The translations under genes and the position numbers were made by a program. A stretch of DNA of 7,010 bases from Thermoplasmata archaeon (GTDB lineage Archaea; Thermoplasmatota; Thermoplasmata; GCA-020350865): contig CP070726.1 in the NCBI GenBank assembly GCA_020350865.1, positions 2,183,277-2,190,286 on the forward strand, in the 5' to 3' direction. The notes under the pieces were generated by a model that ran no database searches, had not been told where the DNA came from, and worked only from the letters and a program-made list of their open reading frames with translations. Numbering within the stretch: position 1 is the first letter of the stretch; every line of letters starts with the position of its first letter. Below are positions 1 to 5,635 of the stretch, piece by piece.

Positions 1-943
1 CATACCCAAAAGCAGTATAGAATTGCACGGTATTGAAGTTCAATATAATAGGCCCAGGCGGAGTGAGCTCAATTCTAAATAGGGGTCCAGGGATAATGCT
101 TATCTGGGAACTGTTTGTGGCGGTCCCATTAACAACTGTGATGTTATCCGCACCCGCCACAGTGCCTGCCGTATAATTTGCCGTCCAACCGGTTGCAGCG
201 CTTCCGCCTGTTTCAACAACTCCACCCAAGCTATCGGTTGTGCCCCAGGAGGGTGTCCAGGTGACGTTGAGATTGCCAAATTGATCATATCCAAAAGCAA
301 TGTAAGGTTGAACACCATTGAGATTCAATGTTACAGGCCCGGGCCAGGGGATGAGTTCAATCCTAAATAGTGGCCCTGGGATAATGTCTATCTGTGAACT
401 GTTTGTCACGGTCCCATTGGCCACTGTGATATTATCCATACCCGCCGCAGTGCCTGCCGTATAATCTGCTGTCCAACCGGTTGCCGCGCTTCCACCTGTT
501 TCAACTATCCCACCTAATCCATTGGTTGTGCCCCACGTCGCAGTCCAGGTTGTGTTCAGGACACCAAATTGGTCGTATCCCAAGGCTGTATACGACTGGA
601 TATCTGTCGGATTCAAGGTTACGGGGCCGGAAGGTGTGATCACAATGTAGTATAACGGTCCTGCTGTGGGTATGATATTTATCTGGGATTGATTGGTTAC
701 AGTTCCATTAGCCACTGTAATATTATCCATACCCACCACACCGCCTGCCGTATAATCTGCAGTCCAACCGGTTGCTGCACTTCCGCCTGTGTCAATAACT
801 GTACCTAAGCCATCGGTTGTATCCCATGTTGGAGTCCATGTAGTATTCAAACTATCATCATAATTTATCCCATATGCAGTAAAACTTTGAATTTGACCAA
901 TGCTCATGTCTGTTGGCCCACTAGGTATTATAAAAACATACCT
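1..943 (-). repeat. Ig-like tandem repeats of about 288 bp: three full copies plus a fourth cut by the edge
   Basis: Copies lie at about 943-656, 655-371, 370-83 and 82-1 (minus strand). Each opens with a strand such as LFRIELxPxGPVTLN, followed by a YDQFGxLNxTWTxxW segment, the signature ETGGSAATGWTADYTAGT, and a closing strand DNITVxNGTxTNSSQIxIIP. The pattern resembles bacterial/archaeal Ig-like (Big) domains that form stalks on surface proteins; the family assignment is inference. Nucleotide identity between copies is high: a GTCCAACCGGTTG core recurs at 183, 471 and 762. Confidence 0.85.
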
Positions 944-3643
944 CAATGCAGACTTGGATGGCTCGATCCTCGTAGATTTGGAGAAATAGATATCGAATCC
1001 GTTCAGCGCGTTGTCTCTATTGTCCTGCCACACCACAAAGATATCGGTGCTGTTGATTGCCAGTGAAGGAAACTGTTGCAAACTACCCGCTGCTGGAGGG
1101 TTATCAACCCGGTCGTTTGGAGCGCTCCAGGATAGGCCTCCATTGAGGGATTTCGAGAAAAATACATCCCAATCCCCACCGGCGTTTCTTTCGTAGCTCC
1201 ATACGACATATATGCCTATGCCGTCTGCTGAGATTCTTGGGTTGAGTTGACCTAGACCGTTCCCGATCATATCGTTGTTTATCCGGACATCATTGTTGTT
1301 CAGCTGGCCATCTCCCCAGATTACTCCATCCGAAGAATACGAGGATAATATGTCAAGATCGCCATTTCTATCATCTGACCATACTACATACACAGCATTC
1401 CCCGAGATATCTATATCAGGGCTCTGTTGGATGTTGGCAGCACCATCATCGTTTATCCGGACATCGTTGTTGTTGTCCATTATACCATCTCCCCACGTTC
1501 CACCGCCGTCAGTCGAGTAAGAGAGGAATATGTCCCAATCTCCTGTGCCATTTCTCTCATCACTCCATACAACAAATATGCTCGTACTATTTGCTGAGAT
1601 GCTTGGATCGAGTTGTCCTAGCCCATTTCCCATTGCGTCATCGTTTATGCGGACATCGTTGTTGTTTTGAAACCCATCTCCCCAGGTTGTACCACCATCG
1701 GTGGAGTAAGAGAAGTATATATCCAAGTCGCCGTCTCTGTCATCCTGCCATACCACATAGATAGCTCCGCTAGGAGCCACAGCAATGGATGGATTTTGCT
1801 GGATGTTGCCAGCACCATCATCGTTTATGCGGACATCGTTGTTGTTTAGCAACCCATCTCCCCATGTTGTCCCACCGTCGGTGGAGTAAGAGAAGTAGAT
1901 GTCCCAATCGCCATCCCTATCGTCCTGCCACACCACGTAAATATTACCGCCAAAATCCACTCCCATATCGGGTTGTTCTTGTACAGTGCCTTGAGGCGAG
2001 TCGTCCACACGAATATCGTTGTGATTGAGCACACCATCGCCCCAACTTGCCCCGCCATCGGTTGAATTTGTAAAGTATATATTTGAATCGCCACCACCGA
2101 AGACGTCATCTCTGTAATCCTGCCAAACAGCGTACAGGTTCGCGCCAAATACTGCGATCTCAGGAATTACCTGATCGGATGTGGGGGTGCCCGGTCTCGC
2201 AACCTGTATATCGTTATCATTCAGGACACCATCACCCCATGTCATGCCATTCGGGGATTGGGAGCAAAATATGTCCAAATTCCCTTTTCTCTCGTCGCTC
2301 CACACCGCGAAAATGCTGCCCAAATTATCTACAGCGATAGCTGGCTCCTGCTGGTTCAATCCATTCCCGATACCATCGTCGTTTATCCGGGTATCATTGT
2401 CATTCTCCAAGCCATCTCCCCAAAATGTTCCATTTGTGGAATAAGAGGTGAATATATCGTTATCTCCCAACCTGTCATCGCTCCAGACGACAAATATCAT
2501 ATCCGTGTTATCAATTGCGATTGCAGGCTCTGTTTGTGCATTCCCGAATCCATCATCATTTATCCACTCATCATTACTATTTATAACCCCGTCTCCCCAG
2601 GTTACCCCATCGGTGGAACTGGAGACCAAAATATCGTCATCCCCATCTCTATCGTCAGTCCAGACCGCAAATACCGCATCTGTACCGTTCACGGCTATCG
2701 CTGGATTTCCTTGAATGTTCCCCAAGCCTACTGGATCATCGTTGATCCTTACATCATTATCCGCAACACCGTCGCCCCAGATGGCCCCGCTGTCAGTGGA
2801 ATTGGATATGGCGATATCGTAGTCCCCTCCACCCCCCCATCTGTTGTCGCTCCAGGCGACATATATCTTGTCCGTGCTGTCGATGGCTATGGCAGGCTCT
2901 CTCTGTCTATCCCCAGAGCCAATGGCATCATCGTTTATGCGGATATCGTTGTCATTTACCACCCCGTCCCCCCAGATTGCCCCGTCGCTGGAATTGGATA
3001 TGAAGATGTCGTAATCCTGCCCTCCGCCCCATCTGTTATCGGCCCAAACCACGAAAACCACATCCGTGTTGTCGATCGCCATGTCAAGTTCTCTTTGTCT
3101 TCCACCTGCGCCATCATCGTTGATCCTCACATCAAAACTATTTAAAAGCCCGTCTCCCCAGGTGGTACCGCCGTCGGTGGAGTTGGATACGGCGATGTCG
3201 GTATCTGCGCCTCCTCCCCACCTGTTATCCCTCCAAGCGACATATATCTTGTCGTTGCCGTCGATGGCTATGGCAGGCTCATCCTGTCCACTTCCCGAGC
3301 CGATGGGATCATCGTTCACACGGGTAACCCCAGAAAAGGATGCCCCTCCGTCCGTGGATTTAGCTATGAATATATCGTTATCTCCGTAGATGTTATCCAC
3401 AAACGCCACAAATATACACCCAGTACTGTTTACCGCTATGTCTGGGTCCGTCTCGTCCCAGTTGTCTGTCACTGCGTCATCCACCCTCACATCTGTCACG
3501 CTGAAGATCTCGCCGCTAACGTTCACGAATGGGAAAAATAGGTGGACTCCTCCAAAGACGATTAGAATGGAGAGGGCAAACGCCCCCATGCGCTTAAATT
3601 CCACGTTCAACATATTATTATATTTCTTCCATGTATTGCTCAT
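1..3643 (-). CDS. Giant secreted Asp-box (BNR-like) repeat protein with Ig-like repeats; 3' end beyond window
   Basis: The frame is open from an ATG at 3643 to the window edge (1,214 codons, no stop), so the C-terminus is missing. Residues about 19-41 are a hydrophobic signal or anchor segment preceded by several lysines and arginines. Residues 52 to about 895 hold 14 tandem units, each with an RINDD-like start, a Q-x-x-P-x-IA strand, a WxDxR strand and an Asp-box such as STDGGTTWGDG. Residues from about 901 onward are Ig-like repeats with the signature TGGSAATGWTA. Asp-boxes are known from sialidase-type beta-propellers, where they are structural turns. I see no FRIP motif or sialidase arginine triad, so hydrolase activity is not supported. 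The likely role is surface display, adhesion or matrix binding outside the cell. Many N-x-S/T sequons suggest glycosylation. A strong Shine-Dalgarno sequence supports this start; M11 and M19 are weaker alternatives. The reading frame is secure, the function is not. Confidence 0.93.
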   Translation of the reverse strand, partial: MSNTWKKYNNMLNVEFKRMGAFALSILIVFGGVHLFFPFVNVSGEIFSVTDVRVDDAVTDNWDETDPDIAVNSTGCIFVAFVDNIYGDNDIFIAKSTDGGASFSGVTRVNDDPIGSGSGQDEPAIAIDGNDKIYVAWRDNRWGGGADTDIAVSNSTDGGTTWGDGLLNSFDVRINDDGAGGRQRELDMAIDNTDVVFVVWADNRWGGGQDYDIFISNSSDGAIWGDGVVNDNDIRINDDAIGSGDRQREPAIAIDSTDKIYVAWSDNRWGGGGDYDIAISNSTDSGAIWGDGVADNDVRINDDPVGLGNIQGNPAIAVNGTDAVFAVWTDDRDGDDDILVSSSTDGVTWGDGVINSNDEWINDDGFGNAQTEPAIAIDNTDMIFVVWSDDRLGDNDIFTSYSTNGTFWGDGLENDNDTRINDDGIGNGLNQQEPAIAVDNLGSIFAVWSDERKGNLDIFCSQSPNGMTWGDGVLNDNDIQVARPGTPTSDQVIPEIAVFGANLYAVWQDYRDDVFGGGDSNIYFTNSTDGGASWGDGVLNHNDIRVDDSPQGTVQEQPDMGVDFGGNIYVVWQDDRDGDWDIYFSYSTDGGTTWGDGLLNNNDVRINDDGAGNIQQNPSIAVAPSGAIYVVWQDDRDGDLDIYFSYSTDGGTTWGDGFQNNNDVRINDDAMGNGLGQLDPSISANSTSIFVVWSDERNGTGDWDIFLSYSTDGGGTWGDGIMDNNNDVRINDDGAANIQQSPDIDISGNAVYVVWSDDRNGDLDILSSYSSDGVIWGDGQLNNNDVRINNDMIGNGLGQLNPRISADGIGIYVVWSYERNAGGDWDVFFSKSLNGGLSWSAPNDRVDNPPAAGSLQQFPSLAINSTDIFVVWQDNRDNALNGFDIYFSKSTRIEPSKSALRYVFIIPSGPTDMSIGQIQSFTAYGINYDDSLNTTWTPTWDTTDGLGTVIDTGGSAATGWTADYTAGGVVGMDNITVANGTVTNQSQINIIPTAGPLYYIVITPSGPVTLNPTDIQSYTALGYDQFGVLNTTWTATWGTTNGLGGIVETGGSAATGWTADYTAGTAAGMDNITVANGTVTNSSQIDIIPGPLFRIELIPWPGPVTLNLNGVQPYIAFGYDQFGNLNVTWTPSWGTTDSLGGVVETGGSAATGWTANYTAGTVAGADNITVVNGTATNSSQISIIPGPLFRIELTPPGPIILNFNTVQFYTAFGY
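956..3490 (-). repeat. Array of 14 tandem Asp-box units, about 183 bp each
   Basis: Counting from the first residue of the RINDD-like motif, the units begin (minus strand) at 3490, 3325, 3130, 2944, 2752, 2569, 2392, 2209, 2014, 1834, 1654, 1462, 1288 and 1114. Spacing varies from 55 to 65 codons with a mean of about 61. The composite unit is RINDDGxGNxQQxPxIAVD, then IYVVWxDDRxGDxDIYFS, then YSTDGGTTWGDG. Unit 8 has lost the RINDD motif (it reads QVARP), and the last unit is followed by a non-Asp-box exit (SKSTRIEPSKS). Units 2-4 carry a DNRWGGG insertion. This is a protein-coding repeat; every spacing is a multiple of three. Confidence 0.9.
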
Positions 3644-3829
3644 TCCCTAACCTCCTCTAAAATTATTCCGTTCCTGTCCTCCATATTTACATGTTAAGAT
3701 ATTAAGGTTTCTAAGTTCCCTATTTCTGTGATTATATTCTTGAAGGGACAAAAATCCAACTGAAGGATAAATTACCATCAACAAAACATTAATATGTTTA
3801 ATACGATACCCTCAGCGGGGGAAAATTCC
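3644..3829. promoter_or_regulatory. Divergent intergenic promoter region
   Basis: These 186 AT-rich bases separate the giant repeat protein from the PEBP-family gene and must hold both promoters unless an upstream start is used. For the minus-strand gene the best TATA-like element is GTAAATATGG (3690-3681), about 40 bases before its ATG. For the plus-strand gene the candidate is CATTAATATGTTTA (3787-3800), about 35 bases before the ATG at 3830. Both would give very short leaders, as is common in archaea. These are by-eye matches; no operator or inverted repeat stood out. Confidence 0.4.
3650..3657 (-). promoter_or_regulatory. Shine-Dalgarno site of the giant repeat protein
   Basis: Read on the minus strand the sequence is GAGGAGGT, an almost complete match to the archaeal anti-Shine-Dalgarno consensus. 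It ends six to seven bases before the ATG at 3643, which fixes the start at that codon rather than at the downstream methionines. Confidence 0.75.
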
Positions 3830-4267
3830 ATGAAATTGAAGAGCAACAATTTTGAGCACGAAAGTATGATTCCGCCGCTGTTTACCTGCGATGATAGGGA
3901 CGTCTCTCCGCATCTGGCATGGGAAGAGGTGCCCGAGGGAACCAAGAGCTTCGCCCTGATAGTGGACGATCCTGATGCGCCCATGGGCACCTGGGTCCAC
4001 TGGCTCGTGTGCAACATACCGCCCGATGTGAGGGAGATACCTCAGGGGACCGTGCCTGCGGGCTCGCTTCAGGTGAGAAACGATTTTGGCAAACCGCGGT
4101 ACGGAGGACCGTGCCCGCCCAGCGGGGTTCACAGGTACTTCTTCAAGCTCTACGCTCTGAAGGTGCCGAATCTGGAGGGTGTTTCAGACAAGAACTTCTA
4201 CCAGAAGGTGAAGGAGCAGGTCATCGGAGAAGCGGTGCTCATGGGGAAGTACACGAGAAGAAGGTGA
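3830..4267 (+). CDS. YbhB/YbcL family PEBP-like (Raf kinase inhibitor-like) protein
   Basis: A 145-residue protein of the phosphatidylethanolamine-binding-protein superfamily in its short prokaryotic form. It shows the family hallmarks in order: an N-terminal FEHxxxIPPLFTCDD segment (residues 8-22), the ligand-pocket motif DDPDAPMGTWVHW (46-58), the NDFGKPRYGGPCPP loop (84-97) and the second pocket motif GVHRYFFKLYAL (99-110). Length is typical and no signal peptide is visible, so it is probably cytoplasmic. The biochemical role of prokaryotic members is poorly defined; small anionic ligand binding is the usual suggestion. The frame extends upstream to an ATG at 3794, but the start at 3830 is preferred: homologues begin MKLxSxxFxxG, and a GGGGG tract (3817-3821) sits eight bases before it, whereas nothing resembling a ribosome site precedes 3794. 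It stands alone between oppositely oriented genes, so it is probably monocistronic. Confidence 0.93.
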   Translation: MKLKSNNFEHESMIPPLFTCDDRDVSPHLAWEEVPEGTKSFALIVDDPDAPMGTWVHWLVCNIPPDVREIPQGTVPAGSLQVRNDFGKPRYGGPCPPSGVHRYFFKLYALKVPNLEGVSDKNFYQKVKEQVIGEAVLMGKYTRRR

Positions 4268-4287
4268 AAAATCCGATTCGCTGCATG

Positions 4288-4321
4288 CCTTTTATCCGTT
4301 TTCAATCTTTCTTTTTCTTCC
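4288..4321 (+). terminator. T-rich termination tract after the PEBP-family gene
   Basis: Just after the stop at 4267 the plus strand has repeated runs of three to five Ts (TTTT, TTTT, TTTCTTTTTCTT) without an obvious hairpin, the usual form of an archaeal intrinsic terminator. It overlaps the 3' end of the convergent minus-strand gene, whose stop is at 4302-4304. In the other direction, a TTTTT run at 4271-4267 (minus strand), overlapping the PEBP stop codon, could end transcription of that gene. Confidence 0.45.
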
Positions 4322-5462
4322 TCAGAAGAGTTACGACAACTATGGTGATGACCAGAATCAGGATTATAATAAATACGATGAATGGGAGAGGGAAATCATC
4401 CTTGTCCTCCGGTCCGAATCCGAGATCTTCGGATGTGAGGGATTCCTGCCACACTTCGTGTTTCCCCTTGATTTTCGCTTCCATGGATACCCCGGTAAAA
4501 TCCGAAGAGTATATAATGTCCTTTTGGATAGTGACCTTCCCTTCCGGTGCAATGGTGGCCAGATCGGAGCCGATTTCTGTCTTTTTTCCATCGCTTGTCA
4601 CGTTATACACCGTTATCATGACATCGGTTGCATTTGCTGTGCCGGTGTTTGTAATCTCGAAGGTGATGGTGACGATCTCACCTTCATCTGGGTGCTTGTT
4701 CGAAAGCTTGATTTCACTCACCTCAAGCTCGATTTTTCCCACGATCACCGTGACCGTGAGGTAATCGAACCGCTCGGAGTTGTGCACGGATTCGGCTCCA
4801 ATGCTCAGTTCGTGGTATCCGTATGCAGCTGACTGCAAGGCCGAAACAGTTAAATTGACGGTACCGCTGGCATTGCTCGGCAGTGTTATGTACTCCGCAT
4901 CGAGCACGGGCGACAGTGCCTGGCTCTGGGATACGGTAAGCCAGAATGTATCGGTTTCCGAGCCTTCGTTCGTCACGTTGATCTCATGGATGTATGAACC
5001 GCTCCTTTCCAACTGCACATAATCCGTGTCAGTGGAAAGTGACACCTTTGCCGTGGCAAAGGTGGTGATCGTCTGGATCCTGTCAAGAACCCCGGGATCG
5101 GACAGGGAGGTGGCCGTCACATTGATTGAGGCCCTGTCACCGAACTCGCATTCGCACGTGGTTTTTACCTTCAGCAGTACGGTTTCCTCCTCCCCTGCGG
5201 GTACGGATATCTCCGATGTGCTCAACTCGGCCTGCCAGAATTCCGGAGGCGGGTCACTTGTCACATTATAGGTATCGGCTGATTCGCCCGTGTTTGTCAC
5301 GGTGATGTGGTAATATGTATACTGCTCCACTTCCACGTAGTGCTCACGGCTTTGGCACTGGAGTAAAATCCCGTACTGCGCCCTTGTCCCGGAGGGACTG
5401 ACAAAAGCCGATGAAAGGAGAAAGGCAATGATTGCTGTAACCACGATGAGTTTCGATTTCAC
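4302..5462 (-). CDS. Exported membrane-anchored protein with NEW3/CARDB-like beta-sandwich domains
   Basis: A complete 386-residue protein starting with GTG. Residues 1-28 are a Sec signal peptide (hydrophobic core IVVTAIIAFLLSSAFV, likely cleavage after TRA). Three beta-sandwich modules follow at about 40-135, 145-240 and 242-345. The first two carry a YHITVTNTGESADTYNV or INVTNEGSETDTFWLTV segment typical of NEW3-like domains; the third has FEITNTGTANATDV, typical of CARDB-like domains. Residues about 358-380 form one transmembrane helix ending in RKKKKD, so the domains lie outside the cell with the tail inside. At least seven N-x-S/T sequons suggest glycosylation. The only cysteines are C36, C103 and C105 (a CEC motif), which could form an extracytoplasmic disulfide. 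It is divergent from a thioredoxin/CcdA-type gene. Such domains usually serve in surface architecture or carbohydrate-associated complexes; no catalytic motif is seen, so the exact function is unknown. Confidence 0.9.
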   Translation of the reverse strand: MKSKLIVVTAIIAFLLSSAFVSPSGTRAQYGILLQCQSREHYVEVEQYTYYHITVTNTGESADTYNVTSDPPPEFWQAELSTSEISVPAGEEETVLLKVKTTCECEFGDRASINVTATSLSDPGVLDRIQTITTFATAKVSLSTDTDYVQLERSGSYIHEINVTNEGSETDTFWLTVSQSQALSPVLDAEYITLPSNASGTVNLTVSALQSAAYGYHELSIGAESVHNSERFDYLTVTVIVGKIELEVSEIKLSNKHPDEGEIVTITFEITNTGTANATDVMITVYNVTSDGKKTEIGSDLATIAPEGKVTIQKDIIYSSDFTGVSMEAKIKGKHEVWQESLTSEDLGFGPEDKDDFPLPFIVFIIILILVITIVVVTLLRKKKKD

Positions 5463-5635
5463 TGTAAAGTGCCTCCCCTGCTATGAATCGAAGTTTCCTA
5501 TACTAATACTTCAATAATATTTGAGGTCCTAATTAAAGGAATCGGCATTTTGGGGCTCAATTCTTGCATATTCCCAGTAAAGTATTTAATAACATAGGGA
5601 TATTGACACCGGTCTGAACATGGAAAGGGGCTGAG
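5463..5635. promoter_or_regulatory. Divergent promoter region between the NEW3/CARDB-like and thioredoxin/CcdA genes
   Basis: This 173-base AT-rich gap serves both outward-facing genes. For the plus-strand gene, AGTATTTAATAAC (5581-5593) is a good TATA-like match about 45 bases before the ATG at 5636, predicting a leader of about 20 bases. For the minus-strand gene, AAATATTATTG (5521-5511) is a weaker candidate about 50 bases before the GTG. No clear operator repeat was noticed. The shared control region allows, but does not prove, co-regulation. Confidence 0.4.
5472..5478 (-). promoter_or_regulatory. Shine-Dalgarno site supporting a GTG start
   Basis: Read on the minus strand the sequence is GGGGAGG, nine bases before the GTG at 5462. 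The signal peptide begins directly at that codon and there is no nearby in-frame ATG, so GTG is the likely start. Confidence 0.65.

Noticed and set aside
1..943. CRISPR array or non-coding satellite repeat
   Set aside because: The period is about 288 bases, variation keeps the reading frame, and there are no short identical repeats separated by unique spacers.
2258..3145. 295-codon plus-strand open frame across the Asp-box repeats
   Set aside because: It is antisense to the repeat protein. Its own repeated pattern mirrors the sense repeats, it has no ribosome site, and the sense strand has a clear signal sequence, Shine-Dalgarno and motif structure.
956..3490. Active sialidase (neuraminidase)
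   Set aside because: Asp-boxes are present, but no FRIP motif or conserved arginine triad was found, and Asp-boxes also occur in many non-enzymatic propellers.
3794..3829. Upstream ATG start for the PEBP-family gene
   Set aside because: It adds 12 residues not expected in the family and has no ribosome site, while the ATG at 3830 gives the standard N-terminus behind a G-rich tract.
4009..4764. 251-codon plus-strand open frame
   Set aside because: It begins inside the PEBP-family gene in another frame and continues antisense through the NEW3/CARDB-like gene; its translation is low-complexity and matches no family I know.
5620..5634. Four-codon upstream frame (ATG to TGA) before the thioredoxin/CcdA gene
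   Set aside because: It is too short to interpret, probably lies at or just after the predicted transcription start, and occurs easily by chance.
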